Assembly (NCBI GenBank): GCA_049423065.1
Contig: JBMSQB010000010.1
Location: forward strand, 1 to 64,000
From: SYIM01 sp041182885
GTDB lineage: Bacteria; Pseudomonadota; Gammaproteobacteria; Burkholderiales; Burkholderiaceae_E
DNA: 64,000 bases
Direction: 5' to 3'
Shown: positions 19,185 to 29,316 of the stretch, piece by piece
Position numbering within the stretch: the first letter of the stretch is position 1
How the letters are laid out: each line of letters begins with the position of its first letter
Notes under the pieces: model-generated
Told to the model about the DNA's origin: nothing
The model's database searches: none
Seen by the model: only the letters and a program-made list of their open reading frames with translations
Made by a program: the position numbers and the translations under genes

Positions 19185-20213
19185 ATGAAAAAACTCGCCG
19201 CCCTGATCCTGTTTTTTACCGCCTGCGCGAGCGCCTCTGCGCAGGATACCTGCAGCCACCGTGGTGACCTCGACCCGCAGTACTGCGATGAAAACCGCGA
19301 CATGGTTGCCGATCCCCCGAAGGATCCCAAGCGCTACAAGAACCCCAACACACTGGTCTTCACCTACACCCCGGTGGAAGACCCCGCCGTCTACGAAAAA
19401 GTCTTCAAGCCCTTCACCGACCATCTTGCGCAGTGCACCGCCAAGCGGGTGGTGTTCTTCCAGGTTCAGTCGAATGCCGCCGAGATCGAGGCCATGCGCT
19501 CGGGTCGCCTGCACGTGGGCGGCTTTTCAACCGGTCCGACCGCCTTTGCGGTCAACATCGCGGGCGCAGTGCCCTTCGCCGTCAAAGGCTACGAAAAAGA
19601 GTTCCAGGGCTACAACCTGATTGTGATCGTGCGAAAGGAGTCCGCATTCCAGAAGCTCGCCGATCTCAAGGGCCGGAAAGTCGCCCACACCTCGCCCTCG
19701 TCCAATTCGGGCCACATGGCACCGATGGCGCTGTTCCCGCGCGAGGGACTCAACCCGGGCAAGGACTACAACATTCTGTTCTCTGGCAAGCACGACCAGT
19801 CGGTGCTGGGTGTGCGCTCGGGTGATTACGAAGCCGCGGCGGTTGCCTCCGACGTGTTTCACCGCATGGCCACGCGCGGGCAAATCAAGGAGGACGACTT
19901 CCGCGTGATTTACCGCAGCGCCAAATTTCCAACCTCGTCATTTGCCTACGCCCATGATCTCGAACCGACGCTGCGCGACCGCATGCTCAAGTGCTTCTAC
20001 GACTACCGCTTCACCGACGACATGAAGAAGGCATTCGACGGCGCCGACCGGTTCTTCCCGGTGACTTACCAGAAGGAGTGGGCGGTGGTTCGCGAAGTCG
20101 CCGAAGCCGGTGGCGAAAAGTTCAATGGTGCCGCCTATGAGCGCGAGGCCAGGCGCGAAGAGGAAGCACGCCGGAAGGCCGCCGAGGCGAAGGCCAAGGC
20201 CCAGGGCAAGTAG
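19185..20213 (+). CDS. phnD: phosphate/phosphonate-type ABC transporter substrate-binding protein (first PhnD paralogue)
   Basis: A 342-residue PhnD-like periplasmic binding protein. The Sec signal [19 protein letters not shown] ends at AQD. The family core is visible in [38 protein letters not shown] and [18 protein letters not shown]. Two features are odd: a mature N-terminus with three cysteines ([14 protein letters not shown], then a later AQCTAK), and a charged helical tail of about 25 residues ([20 protein letters not shown]) not usual in the family. ATG 19185 has GGGAG upstream. It heads a phnD-C-E-E-HAD operon. Confidence 0.85.
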   Translation: MKKLAALILFFTACASASAQDTCSHRGDLDPQYCDENRDMVADPPKDPKRYKNPNTLVFTYTPVEDPAVYEKVFKPFTDHLAQCTAKRVVFFQVQSNAAEIEAMRSGRLHVGGFSTGPTAFAVNIAGAVPFAVKGYEKEFQGYNLIVIVRKESAFQKLADLKGRKVAHTSPSSNSGHMAPMALFPREGLNPGKDYNILFSGKHDQSVLGVRSGDYEAAAVASDVFHRMATRGQIKEDDFRVIYRSAKFPTSSFAYAHDLEPTLRDRMLKCFYDYRFTDDMKKAFDGADRFFPVTYQKEWAVVREVAEAGGEKFNGAAYEREARREEEARRKAAEAKAKAQGK

Positions 20214-20218
20214 GCGTC

Positions 20219-20983
20219 TTGAGCGCCAGCGCCGCGCTCGCGATCCGCGGGCTCACCAAGGAATACCTCCCGGGCAAGCCCGTGCTGAGGGGTGTCTCGC
20301 TCGACATCGGTTCGGGCGGGCTCACGGCCATCATCGGCGCCTCCGGCACAGGCAAATCCACGCTGATCCGCTGCATCAACCGGCTGGTGGAACCCACCTC
20401 GGGCTCGATCGTGTTCGAGGGCCGCGACCTGGTCAAGCTCGACCGCAGGCAGTTGCGCATGGCGCGCCGCACGATAGGCATGGTGTTCCAGGAGTACAAC
20501 CTGGTGGAGCGCCTGTCGGTGATGGAGAACCTGCTCTGCGGCAGGCTGGGCTATGTGCCTGCCTGGAAGGCGTGGCTTCGCCGCTATCCGGCCGCCGACA
20601 TCGACCGCGCCTTCGAACTGCTTGATATCGTGGGCCTCACGGGCTTTGAGCACCGACGCGCAGACGGGCTCTCGGGCGGGCAGCGGCAGCGCGTGGGGAT
20701 CGCCCGCGCGGTGATGCAAAACCCTCGGCTGCTGCTCGCCGATGAGCCCACCTCGTCGCTCGACCCCCGCACATCAGTCGACATCATGCAACTCCTCGCG
20801 CATCTGGGCGAGAGCCTGGGCGTGCCGGTCATTGTCAACATGCACGATGTCGATCTGGCTCGGCGCTTCGCAAGCCGCATCATCGGCATGGCCGAAGGTT
20901 CCATCATTTACGACGGTGGCCCAGACGGCCTCACCGACGAGCAGCTGCGCGCGATTTATGGTGGTGAGGGTTGGCTAGGCTAG
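20219..20983 (+). CDS. phnC: phosphonate-type ABC transporter ATPase (first PhnC paralogue)
   Basis: A 254-residue PhnC-like ATPase. It has Walker [10 protein letters not shown], the PhnC-typical [20 protein letters not shown], signature [15 protein letters not shown], Walker [14 protein letters not shown] and H-loop NMHDVDLA. It starts with TTG five bases after the phnD stop; no ATG exists upstream of the Walker A in frame. It overlaps the first permease gene by 13 bases. Confidence 0.92.
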   Translation: MSASAALAIRGLTKEYLPGKPVLRGVSLDIGSGGLTAIIGASGTGKSTLIRCINRLVEPTSGSIVFEGRDLVKLDRRQLRMARRTIGMVFQEYNLVERLSVMENLLCGRLGYVPAWKAWLRRYPAADIDRAFELLDIVGLTGFEHRRADGLSGGQRQRVGIARAVMQNPRLLLADEPTSSLDPRTSVDIMQLLAHLGESLGVPVIVNMHDVDLARRFASRIIGMAEGSIIYDGGPDGLTDEQLRAIYGGEGWLG

Positions 20984-21765
20984 CCTTTGCCCGCAGCCCG
21001 TGGGCCGCGCTCGGCTGGGTCGCGCTCGCGATCTATGTCGTGTTCGCCGCGCAGCGCCTTGACTTCAGCGTCGAGCGGTTCGTGGTCGGAATCGACAACG
21101 CGAGACGCTTTCTGGGGCGGATGTTCCCGCCTGAAATCCTGCAGGCCGACAGCATGGTGCGCGGCCTCACAGAAAGCCTGGAGATCGCAATTCTTGCCTC
21201 CTGCGCAGGCATTGTTTTCTCGCTCCCGCTGGGGGTGCTCGCCGCGCGCAATCTGATGCCGGCCTGGGTCAGCTGGCCCGCGCGAGCGGTGGTCGCGCTT
21301 TGCCGCTCCTTTCATCCGGTGATCGTGGCCATCCTGTTCGTCAAAGCGGTGGGCTTTGGCGCGCTGGCCGGCATTCTCACGCTCACCGTGGCATCGGTGG
21401 GCTTCATCGGCAAGCTCTTTGCCGAGGCGATCGAGGAAATTTCGCTCAAGCAGGTGGAGGCCGTGCGCGCCACCGGTGCGCCGTTTGCAAGCGTGCTCGC
21501 CTACGGTGTGCTGCCACAGGTCATGTCGCGTTTCGTGGGCTTTGCCACCTATCAGGTGGATTCAAACCTCCGTAACTCCACCATGGTGGGCATTGTCGGT
21601 GCGGGCGGCATCGGCAGCACACTCTTTGCGGCGTTCCAGCGCTTTGATTACAGCTTCGTCTGCGCGATCCTGATCGCCATCATCGCCATGATCATGGTCG
21701 GTGAGACGCTTGCCCGCGTGGTCCGGTCGATCCTGGGCATCGATGCACGGCGCAGCGATGCCTGA
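20971..21765 (+). CDS. phnE: phosphonate-type ABC transporter permease (PhnE, copy a)
   Basis: A 264-residue inner-membrane permease with about six transmembrane segments. The EAA-like cytoplasmic loop is [19 protein letters not shown] and the PhnE signature [16 protein letters not shown] is present. TTG 20971 is the first start after an in-frame stop at 20965 and overlaps phnC. With the following gene it makes a two-permease arrangement seen in some phosphonate/phosphite systems. Confidence 0.9.
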   Translation: MARLAFARSPWAALGWVALAIYVVFAAQRLDFSVERFVVGIDNARRFLGRMFPPEILQADSMVRGLTESLEIAILASCAGIVFSLPLGVLAARNLMPAWVSWPARAVVALCRSFHPVIVAILFVKAVGFGALAGILTLTVASVGFIGKLFAEAIEEISLKQVEAVRATGAPFASVLAYGVLPQVMSRFVGFATYQVDSNLRNSTMVGIVGAGGIGSTLFAAFQRFDYSFVCAILIAIIAMIMVGETLARVVRSILGIDARRSDA

Positions 21766-22573
21766 GCCTCGCGCGGGAGAGCGCCCCGTGCGCGCATGGC
21801 AGCGCCACTCGCGCAGCGAAAGGCTCGCGCGGCTGATGCTCACCCTCACCGTGGTCGCGGCGGTGCTCGCATCGGTCCGAAGCGTGGAAGTCATCCCCGA
21901 GTTTCTGATCGATGCCCCCGAGCAGGTTCAGGATCTGCTCGTCCGGATGTGGCCGATCAATGTCGGCTTTTATCCCTCGGGCGTTCACGATGCGCTCGTC
22001 GATACGCTGCACATCGCCACGCTCGGCACCCTCATCGCGGTGGCGCTTGCGCTTCCGGTGGGCGTGCTGTCCGCACGAAATCTGATCAGAAGCCGGCTCA
22101 TCAATCTCGCCGCCCGCCTGATTCTGGTTGCCACCCGATCGGTCAATTCCCTCATCTGGGCGCTGCTCTTCGTGGCGATATTTGGTCCGGGTGCGCTGGC
22201 CGGTACGCTCGCCATTGCCTGCCGCTCGATCGGCTTTGTCGGCAAGCTCATCGGCGAGGCGCTCGAGGAGGCCGACCCAGGTCCGGTCGAGGCCCTGCAT
22301 GCGGCAGGGGCGCCCTGGCTGTCGGTGCTGTCACAGGGCTACTGGCCGCAGCTTGCGCCCACTTTCTGGTCGGTATTGCTGCTTCGCTGGGACATCAACA
22401 TCCGCGAATCATCGGTGCTGGGGCTGGTGGGCGCAGGTGGCGTGGGCATGGCGCTCGACACCGCGCTGAACCTCTTCCAGTGGACCCGGGTCTCGCTCAT
22501 TCTCCTGTCGATTTTCGTGATCGTGATCCTGGCCGAAATCATCGTGACGCAGATCCGAAAGCGCATCCTCTGA
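21758..22573 (+). CDS. phnE: phosphonate-type ABC transporter permease (PhnE, copy b)
   Basis: A 271-residue second permease with the same architecture: EALEEADPGPVEALHAAGA loop and LGLVGAGGVGMALDTAL signature. ATG 21758 overlaps the first permease by eight bases; the longer in-frame start (21701) would lie within that gene. The two permeases are clearly paralogous but diverged, consistent with a heterodimeric channel. Confidence 0.9.
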   Translation: MPEPRAGERPVRAWQRHSRSERLARLMLTLTVVAAVLASVRSVEVIPEFLIDAPEQVQDLLVRMWPINVGFYPSGVHDALVDTLHIATLGTLIAVALALPVGVLSARNLIRSRLINLAARLILVATRSVNSLIWALLFVAIFGPGALAGTLAIACRSIGFVGKLIGEALEEADPGPVEALHAAGAPWLSVLSQGYWPQLAPTFWSVLLLRWDINIRESSVLGLVGAGGVGMALDTALNLFQWTRVSLILLSIFVIVILAEIIVTQIRKRIL

Positions 22574-22591
22574 CCACGGGTCGATCGCCGA

Positions 22592-23404
22592 ATGTCATCT
22601 CTCAATATCCCCCGCCCGCTGACCGACCTGCCCGCATCACCGCCGGTCCGCGGGGTGTTCTTCGACATCGACGACACCTTTACCACCGACGGTCGGATGC
22701 GCCCCGAGGCACTCGCAGCGCTCGATGCCTGGCAGCAGTCGGGTCGGTTGTCGGTGGCGGTCACCGGTCGCCCAGCGGGCTGGTGCGACCACATTGCACG
22801 GATGTGGCCGGTCGATGCAGTGATCGGCGAAAACGGCGCCTTCTGGTTCCGCTATGACCGCGCCCGCCACCGCATGACGCGCCACTTCCTGCAGGACGAG
22901 GCCACGCTCGCAGCCAACCGGGCACGTTTTGACGAGATCGCCAGGCGGGTGCTCTCCGCCGTGCCAGGCGTTGCGGTGAGCGCCGACCAACCCTATCGGG
23001 CGTGTGATCTGGCCATCGATTTCGCCGAAGATGTGCAGACCGACGGACTTCCCACCGCCGACCGGGTGGCGAGCCTGCTGCGTGAGGCCGGGATGCACGT
23101 GAAAATCAGCTCCATCCATGTCAATGCCTGGTTCGGCGAACACGACAAGCTCAGTACGGCGCTCAAGATGGCGGCTGATGAATTCGGCATCACTGCCCAG
23201 GTGCTCGCGCGCGATCATCTTTACCTGGGCGATTCGCCCAATGACGCGCCCATGTTCGGGTTTTTCGAGCGTTCGATCGGGGTGGCCAATGTGCTTGACT
23301 ACGGCGGCCGTATCGATCCAATGCCCGCGTTTGTCAGCCGGGAGCGTTCGGCCGCGGGCTTTGCTGAAGCACTCGCCCACGCACGCAGCCCTCGGCCCGG
23401 CTGA
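22592..23404 (+). CDS. HAD-IIB-family phosphatase
   Basis: A 270-residue HAD hydrolase. Motif I is DIDDT (Asp25 nucleophile, Asp27), motif II lies in VAVTGRP, the motif III Lys is near HDKLSTALK, and motif IV is GDSPNDAPMF near residue 212. The C2B cap places it with Cof/sucrose-phosphatase-type enzymes. It is the last gene of the first phn-type transporter operon (18 bases after phnE b), so it may dephosphorylate the imported compound. The substrate is unknown. Confidence 0.88.
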   Translation: MSSLNIPRPLTDLPASPPVRGVFFDIDDTFTTDGRMRPEALAALDAWQQSGRLSVAVTGRPAGWCDHIARMWPVDAVIGENGAFWFRYDRARHRMTRHFLQDEATLAANRARFDEIARRVLSAVPGVAVSADQPYRACDLAIDFAEDVQTDGLPTADRVASLLREAGMHVKISSIHVNAWFGEHDKLSTALKMAADEFGITAQVLARDHLYLGDSPNDAPMFGFFERSIGVANVLDYGGRIDPMPAFVSRERSAAGFAEALAHARSPRPG

Positions 23405-23505
23405 CGCGCGCGACCCGCCCGGCAGGGTTTGTCCGGGTATTGCCCACGCCCCTCCCGATCGTGCGACACTTCGGCCCTTCGTCAAGCCCTCACAGGAGAT
23501 TCGAC

Positions 23506-24504
23506 ATGATCCGTCGTCTGCTCGGCGCCGCGCTGGCCATCGCGCTCGCAGTGCCCGCTTCAGTTTCGCTCGCCCAGGACAAACTCACCGCGCTGCATTC
23601 GTTTCCAGCCAACTGGGTGTACTCGCGAAGCTTCCTCAATTTCGTGAAAAAGGTGAATGACGAAGGCAAGGGCATCGTCGAGATCACCGTACGCGGCGGC
23701 CCCGAGGCCATGGGCATGTTCGAGCAGCCCAACGCGGTACGCAACGGCGTGGTCGACATGGTTTATACGCCGTGCGCGTTCTACGCTGCCGCCGTGCCTG
23801 AATGCGACGCTGTGTCGGCCTCCTCCATCGATGGCCCCACAGCACGCAAGAGCGGCGCCTACGACGCCTTGAATGACGCCCACATGAAGCGCATGGGCGT
23901 GCACTACCTGGGCTGGTTTGACAGCGGCATCCGCTTCCACCTCTGGTCAACCAAGGAAATGAAGACCGACGCGCAGGGCAACCTCGACGTGAAGGGCTTC
24001 AAGGTGCGCGGCAACCCCATCTACAACGCCTTCCTCACCAACTTCCTGGGTGCGCAGGTGCTGAACATGCCCTCCACCGACATCTACACCGCGCTCGAGC
24101 GCGGCACCATCGAAATCACCGGCTGGACCGAGATCGGCATCATGGATGCCAACTGGGACAAGCACCTCAAGTTCCGGCTCGACCCGAAGTTTTTCTCCAC
24201 CGATCTGGGCGTGATCATCAACGCGAAGAAATGGGCGTCGCTGCAGCCAAAGACGCGCGAGTTCCTCACCAGGATGGCGATTGCGCATGAGGTGGCGAGC
24301 ATTGCCGACATGCAGCAGATCCGGGATCGCGAGATCGCCGAACTCGACAAACGCGGCGTCAAAACCTTCGCGCTCGGCGCCGAGGCCGGCAAGCGCTTCA
24401 TCGCCGGTGCAAGCGCCGCAGCGCACGCCCGCATGAAAGAGCGGATGGACAAGGCGGGCGTGCCCAACGATTACGACAAGGTCGTCAAGCTGTTTACACC
24501 CTGA
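23506..24504 (+). CDS. dctP: TRAP transporter substrate-binding protein DctP (system 1)
   Basis: A 332-residue TRAP binding protein with a Sec signal (MIRRLLGAALAIALAVPAS, cleavage near SLAQDK). DctP features are the FSTDLGVIINAKKW region and KVRGNPIYNAFLTNFLG, which carries the conserved Arg expected to bind a ligand carboxylate. ATG 23506 has AGGAG upstream. Two strong stem-loops follow the stop before the membrane genes, consistent with higher expression of the binding protein. The ligand is not predictable from sequence. Confidence 0.9.
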   Translation: MIRRLLGAALAIALAVPASVSLAQDKLTALHSFPANWVYSRSFLNFVKKVNDEGKGIVEITVRGGPEAMGMFEQPNAVRNGVVDMVYTPCAFYAAAVPECDAVSASSIDGPTARKSGAYDALNDAHMKRMGVHYLGWFDSGIRFHLWSTKEMKTDAQGNLDVKGFKVRGNPIYNAFLTNFLGAQVLNMPSTDIYTALERGTIEITGWTEIGIMDANWDKHLKFRLDPKFFSTDLGVIINAKKWASLQPKTREFLTRMAIAHEVASIADMQQIRDREIAELDKRGVKTFALGAEAGKRFIAGASAAAHARMKERMDKAGVPNDYDKVVKLFTP

Positions 24505-24519
24505 GCGCAGCCGCTCCTG

Positions 24520-24604
24520 CCGGACGATGGCGCGTGACACGCAGCGCGCCGCCGTCGTCCGGGCAGCGACCTGAGCCCTGGTCAGGCCCTGAACCGGCCT
24601 GACC
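24520..24604 (+). terminator. two stem-loops between dctP and dctQ
   Basis: The first stem pairs CCGGACGATGGC (24520-24531) with GCCGTCGTCCGG (24551-24562): 12 pairs with one U-G wobble, and a small nested GCGTG-A-CACGC hairpin in the loop. The second is a perfect nine-base pair, GGTCAGGCC (24580-24588) with GGCCTGACC (24596-24604), loop of seven. Neither is followed by a T run, so they look like RNA-stabilising or attenuating hairpins, not a full intrinsic terminator. Confidence 0.6.
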
Positions 24605-24641
24605 CTGCCCCCAACCGCGACCCGACCCGCGAAAACCGGCC

Positions 24642-25160
24642 GTGAACCTGATCGCCCGACTCCATACGCTTGTCATCCGGACCATGGCGGTCGCGGCCGC
24701 ACTGCTCATGGTGGCGGTCATGATCACCATCTGCCTCGATGTCCTGATCCGCAATCTTGACCGTCAGCCCTCGGCCCACTTCTTTACCTTCAGCGAATAC
24801 GCGCTGCTCCTCATTCCCTGCCTGGGGGCGCCCTGGCTGGTTCGCGAGAAGGGTCATGTGTACGTGGAACTGCTGCTGATGACCCTGAAGCGGCCCGCGC
24901 GAAAATGGTTCCTGCGCGCAATCGGTCTGCTCTGCGTGGCCATCTGCCTCACCATGGCCTGGTACGGGTTTGAGGTCACGATGCTCGACTGGGTTCAGAA
25001 CAACAAGGACGTGCGTTCATTCGATGCGCCGCGCTGGGCCATCGTGATGTGGATCCCGATCTCGTTTCTCTTCATGGGGCTCGAGTTCGTGCGTTATCTG
25101 TGGCGCGACGAATCACCGCTCGCAGCCCTGGCAAGCGAAAGCGGCGGAGCCACTCACTGA
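24642..25160 (+). CDS. dctQ: TRAP transporter small permease DctQ (system 1)
   Basis: A 172-residue four-helix membrane protein of the DctQ type. Hydrophobic segments are at about residues 15-35, 48-65, 90-112 and 130-150, with the family EYALLLIPCLGAPWLVREKGHVYVEL-like stretch. It starts at GTG 24642. The stop shares a base with the dctM start, so QM translation is coupled. Confidence 0.88.
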   Translation: MNLIARLHTLVIRTMAVAAALLMVAVMITICLDVLIRNLDRQPSAHFFTFSEYALLLIPCLGAPWLVREKGHVYVELLLMTLKRPARKWFLRAIGLLCVAICLTMAWYGFEVTMLDWVQNNKDVRSFDAPRWAIVMWIPISFLFMGLEFVRYLWRDESPLAALASESGGATH

Positions 25161-26473
25161 TGGACTGGATCTGGCCCGCCATCGTGCTGTTCGGCGCATC
25201 GGTTGCGCTGATGCTGGTTGGCATACCGGTGGCCATCGCGTTTTTCGCGACCAACATCATGGCCGCGGTGTTCTACATGGGCGGATCGGCTGCAATCGGC
25301 CAGGTGGTGAACAACGGCTTTGGCGCGATGACCACCTTCGCGCTGGTGCCCATCCCCATGTTCCTCCTGATGGGCGAACTGTTCTATCACACGGGTCTTG
25401 CCACGCGCTGCTTCAACGCCGCCGACAAGCTGTTGGGCAATGTCCGCGGTCGCCTTTCCTATGTCACGCTCATCGGCGGCACCGCGTTTGCCGGGCCTGC
25501 CGGTTCTTCCATGGGCGCGTGTGCGCTCCTCGGCTCGCTGATGGTCCCCGACATGATGAAGCGGGGCTACAACAAATACCTGTCGATCGGTCCGATCATG
25601 GGCGTGGGCGGGTTGGCGGTCATCATCCCGCCGTCGGCACTCACCGTGCTCCTCGCCACGCTGGGGCAAACCGACGTCACCGACTTGCTGCTTGCCGGCA
25701 TCATCCCGGGCCTGGTGCTTGCGGTCATGTATGGCGTGCTGATCTGGGGCTGGACGGTCATCGATCCCAGCGCCGCGCCCTACTACGAAGTCAAGCCCGC
25801 GCCGTTTGCCGAGAAAATCCGGCTGATCGTTTTCGATGTGCTGCCGATGGTCGGACTGATCGTGTTTTCGGTGGTGCTGATGCTGGTGGGCTGGGCCACG
25901 CCCACCGAAGCGGCAGCGCTGGGCGCGCTGTCGGTCGCGGTGCTCGCCGCCTGCTACCGCACGCTCACCTGGCAGGCGATCGTCCGATCGGTGGAGGGCG
26001 CACTACGGGTCACGGTGATGTCGTTCCTGATCATTTTCGGCTCGGCCACGTTTGCCCAGGCGCTCGCCTTCACAGGCGCCTCGAGCGGACTCATGAACTG
26101 GGCGCTGTCATTCGAACTCGCACCGCTTGCCATGCTGCTCGCCATGATCGGCATTCTGCTGTTCCTGGGCTGTTTCATGGACCAGCTGTCCATGATGCTG
26201 CTCACCGCGCCCATCTTTTTCCCGCTGGCCAAGACGCTGGGCTTTGACCTCACGTGGTTCGGCCTCATCATGCTGCTCGCGCTCGAGATCGGCTACACCA
26301 CGCCACCCTTCGGACTGCTGCTCTTTGTGATGAAGGGCGTGGCGCCCCCGGAAACCACCATGCGTGACATCTATCTCGCCGCCGCACCGTTCATCGCCTG
26401 CGTGCTGATTCTGATCGCGCTCATCATCATGTTCCCGCCGCTCGCCACCTGGGTGCCGGCACTGGCGAAATAG
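25160..26473 (+). CDS. dctM: TRAP transporter large permease DctM (system 1)
   Basis: A 437-residue TRAP/UctM-type permease with about 12 transmembrane segments. Motifs include PIPMFLLMGELFYHTGLA, AFAGPAGSSMGACALLG, VIIPPSALTVLLA, ATPTEAAALGA and LEIGYTTPPFGLLLFVMKG. The ATG at 25160 overlaps the dctQ TGA. The next gene, nine bases away and convergent, is a fused CoA-transferase. Confidence 0.95.
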   Translation: MDWIWPAIVLFGASVALMLVGIPVAIAFFATNIMAAVFYMGGSAAIGQVVNNGFGAMTTFALVPIPMFLLMGELFYHTGLATRCFNAADKLLGNVRGRLSYVTLIGGTAFAGPAGSSMGACALLGSLMVPDMMKRGYNKYLSIGPIMGVGGLAVIIPPSALTVLLATLGQTDVTDLLLAGIIPGLVLAVMYGVLIWGWTVIDPSAAPYYEVKPAPFAEKIRLIVFDVLPMVGLIVFSVVLMLVGWATPTEAAALGALSVAVLAACYRTLTWQAIVRSVEGALRVTVMSFLIIFGSATFAQALAFTGASSGLMNWALSFELAPLAMLLAMIGILLFLGCFMDQLSMMLLTAPIFFPLAKTLGFDLTWFGLIMLLALEIGYTTPPFGLLLFVMKGVAPPETTMRDIYLAAAPFIACVLILIALIIMFPPLATWVPALAK

Positions 26474-26481
26474 CGCAGGTC

Positions 26482-29163
26482 TCAGATCACGCCTTCCTCT
26501 GCGAGCCTGGCAATGTCCGAGGACGACATGCCGAGATAGGTGGAGAGGATGAACGCATTGTCTTCGCCATAGCAGGGCGCACCGCGATCGATCGGCCCGC
26601 CGCTCCAGGCGGGCGTTCGTGACAGCTTCACCGGAAATTCGCCCACCGGCCAGCGACCAATCTTGCTGCCCGTCACTTCGGACAGCCAGTCAAGCGCGCG
26701 CAGTTGCGGGTCGTGATCGCAGCGATCTTCGGCAGTCTGACAGACGCCCGCCGGCACCCCGGCGCGCTGCAGCCGCTGCATGCAGTCATAGTCGTTCTGC
26801 TGGAGCGTCCATGACTGCACAGCCTGGTCGAGCGCATCCTGGTTCGCGAGGCGGGCAGCAAGCGTTTCAAAACGCGGGTCCTGCGCCAGCGCAGTCATGC
26901 CGCTTTCGCGGATGAAGGCCTGCCATTGGGATTCATCGAAGCAGGCGATCGCAATCCAGCGGTCGTCGCCGCGAAGCCGATACGCGCCGTGCGGGGCCGC
27001 GGGCTTATACGGCGAGCGGTTGCCCGTTCGCTGCCACACGCGGCCATTGGCCGACCAGTCGAGCACTGCAACACCGGTCTGAAAGATTCCCGCTTCGCAC
27101 TGCGAGGCATCGATCCACTGCCCTTCCCCCGTGCGCTCGCGGTGCCACAGCGCACCCAGCGCTGCGAGCGCAAACCCGTAGGCACCAATCCAGTCGAGAT
27201 ACGAATAGCCCCATCCGGCCGGCATCGCAGGCTCGGGCAGTCCGGACATGTCGGTGGAGCCCACCAGCGACGCTGCAATCGGACCCACGGTGCGAAATCG
27301 GCCGTACCGGCCTACCGACCCCATCCCTGACTGCTGCACATAGATGATGTCGGGCCGGATCGAGCGCATCACGTCATAGCCCAGGCCCAGGCGCTCAAGA
27401 ACGCCGGGCGAAAAGCCCTCGGCCACAATGTCCGAGACCCGGATCAGTTCCTTCGCGATGGCGAGGCCCTTCGGATGCCGGATGTTGAGCGAGAGCCCGC
27501 GCTTGCCCGAGTTCTTGTTGTTGAACTGCCCGCCCATATCGGGGTCGGTGACGCCGATGAGTGGCGCGGTGGCGCGCTCGCGTGCCTCGCGGCCGCCAAC
27601 CGGCGCCATGGCCGCAAGCCGGGTATCCGGGTTTTCCTTCCACTCAACCTTGAGGCTCTCTGCGCCGAGGGACGCGAGAATCCGTGTGCCCCCTGCCGAC
27701 GCAAGGAACCAGGAGAAATCGAGGATGCGGACACCCTGCAGTGCAAACGGCATACCGCGCGCTGACTGCTGCGGGGCGGCGGAGTGCGGGCTGGCGGAGT
27801 GCGGTGCGGCCGGAGCCTGCCGGCCAGCCGCAGCGCACACCGGCGATTCAGCAGACGATTCGGACGCGCGCGCGGCAACGCCCGGCGCGCCCAGCCACCC
27901 GGCGAGCCTTGCCTGATGTTCGCCGAGCGCAGGCGCCGGCCCGCAGCTCTGCCACGCCGTCGCGGTGCTCAGCCACTTGCTCACCGGGTAACACAGCGAC
28001 CGCCCAAGCTCGGGGTGTTCGATGTTGGAAAAGGTTGCACGCTGCTGCCAGTGCGGATCGGTCGCGTTTTCATGCGGCTTTCGCACCGGCGCCCACAGCA
28101 AACCCGCCTCCTGCGCGGCCTGCCAGGGCACGGTCTCATGGCGCCAGGCCCGCATGAAACGCTGCACAACGTCGAGCGTGTGCATGGTGGCCTCATCGGT
28201 ACCCGCCGACCCCGGAATGGTGCGCGCCTTGAAGTCGGCCTCGGCGGCGGGCTGCTCGAGATCAGCAGCCATCTGCCATCGGTCGAGAAAGGGCACGAGC
28301 TTTGCCTTGTCGCGCGCCGATACCCCCCAGGTCATGACCCAGCGTCCATCCTTGGTGTGGCTCACATTGGGCGAGCGGCTGGGAAATTCGACTGCGTGGC
28401 GCGCGGTCTGACGGAAGACCGGGGCGCGCCGCATCACCCAGGACATCACGTCGATCTCGGTGTTTTTCGAAACCGCCTCATGCACCGCGCAGCAAAGATC
28501 CTGGCCCTCTCCGGTACGCGCTCGGTGAAGAAGCGCCGCCACGATGGCCGCCGCCAGCTGATCACCGGCAATGTGATACGCGTGCCAGCTCTGCGGGGCG
28601 ATCGGCGGCGTGTCGTACTGGCCGCTGGGATCGGGGTCGTAACCGCAATTCATCATCACGCCGCCCAGCGCCAGATGCACCAGATCGCCCGCCTGAAAAT
28701 CTTTCCACGGGCCGGTGTCACCGAATGGCGTCATGCGGGCATGAATCAGCCTCGGAAAGCGCTCTGAAAGCAGCTTGTCGGGCGAGAGACTTGTGGCAAG
28801 GCGCCCGTTGGTGCCGTCGACCAGGATGTCCGCGGACGCAATGAGCGCGAGCATCTGTTCGCGCTGCTGCGCGTCTGCGGCATCCAGCACCACCGACTGC
28901 TTGCCCCGGTTGTAGTTCATAAAGAACAGCGATCGGTCGGCACCCGGCTGATCGCCGACAAACGGCCCGATCGTGCGGGTGGGACTACCCGAGGGCGGCT
29001 CGATCTTGATCACCTCGGCACCGAGCCCGGCAAGCACAAGACCCACGTATTCGGCCGATTCGTCGGCCACTTCGACCACCCTGAGCCCGGCCAGCATGCC
29101 GGGCTTGCCGGCGGGCGACAGACGTTGTGCGAGGGATTCGGCCGGCGCTGAGGGCGTGGACAT
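26482..29163 (-). CDS. fused tandem CaiB/BaiF (family III) CoA-transferase
   Basis: An 893-residue protein made of two family III CoA-transferase units. Unit 1 (about residues 20-430) begins LAGLRVVEVADESAEYVG and contains HIAGDQLAAAIVAALLHRA. Unit 2 (about 475-885) begins LQGVRILDFSWFLASAGG and contains YLDWIGAYGFALAALGALWH. The Asp in AGDQ and in YLDW aligns with the catalytic aspartate of formyl-CoA transferase. An Ala/Ser-rich linker joins the units. Normal members are ~400 residues and dimerise, so this is an intramolecular dimer. It lies next to a TRAP system, suggesting CoA activation of an imported carboxylate. Confidence 0.9.
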   Translation of the reverse strand: MSTPSAPAESLAQRLSPAGKPGMLAGLRVVEVADESAEYVGLVLAGLGAEVIKIEPPSGSPTRTIGPFVGDQPGADRSLFFMNYNRGKQSVVLDAADAQQREQMLALIASADILVDGTNGRLATSLSPDKLLSERFPRLIHARMTPFGDTGPWKDFQAGDLVHLALGGVMMNCGYDPDPSGQYDTPPIAPQSWHAYHIAGDQLAAAIVAALLHRARTGEGQDLCCAVHEAVSKNTEIDVMSWVMRRAPVFRQTARHAVEFPSRSPNVSHTKDGRWVMTWGVSARDKAKLVPFLDRWQMAADLEQPAAEADFKARTIPGSAGTDEATMHTLDVVQRFMRAWRHETVPWQAAQEAGLLWAPVRKPHENATDPHWQQRATFSNIEHPELGRSLCYPVSKWLSTATAWQSCGPAPALGEHQARLAGWLGAPGVAARASESSAESPVCAAAGRQAPAAPHSASPHSAAPQQSARGMPFALQGVRILDFSWFLASAGGTRILASLGAESLKVEWKENPDTRLAAMAPVGGREARERATAPLIGVTDPDMGGQFNNKNSGKRGLSLNIRHPKGLAIAKELIRVSDIVAEGFSPGVLERLGLGYDVMRSIRPDIIYVQQSGMGSVGRYGRFRTVGPIAASLVGSTDMSGLPEPAMPAGWGYSYLDWIGAYGFALAALGALWHRERTGEGQWIDASQCEAGIFQTGVAVLDWSANGRVWQRTGNRSPYKPAAPHGAYRLRGDDRWIAIACFDESQWQAFIRESGMTALAQDPRFETLAARLANQDALDQAVQSWTLQQNDYDCMQRLQRAGVPAGVCQTAEDRCDHDPQLRALDWLSEVTGSKIGRWPVGEFPVKLSRTPAWSGGPIDRGAPCYGEDNAFILSTYLGMSSSDIARLAEEGVI

Positions 29164-29316
29164 GGCAATCTCGAATTGGATTCAGTGAAACATCGGGTCG
29201 GCACGCCGCGCGATGTGGCCTACCATCGCAAGACCGCCTTGGAAGTTGCCGCGTGTGCGAGGCCTTCTCGATCGCATGCTCGGGCGCAAGGCATTCTAAT
29301 CACCGGAGACATCCCC

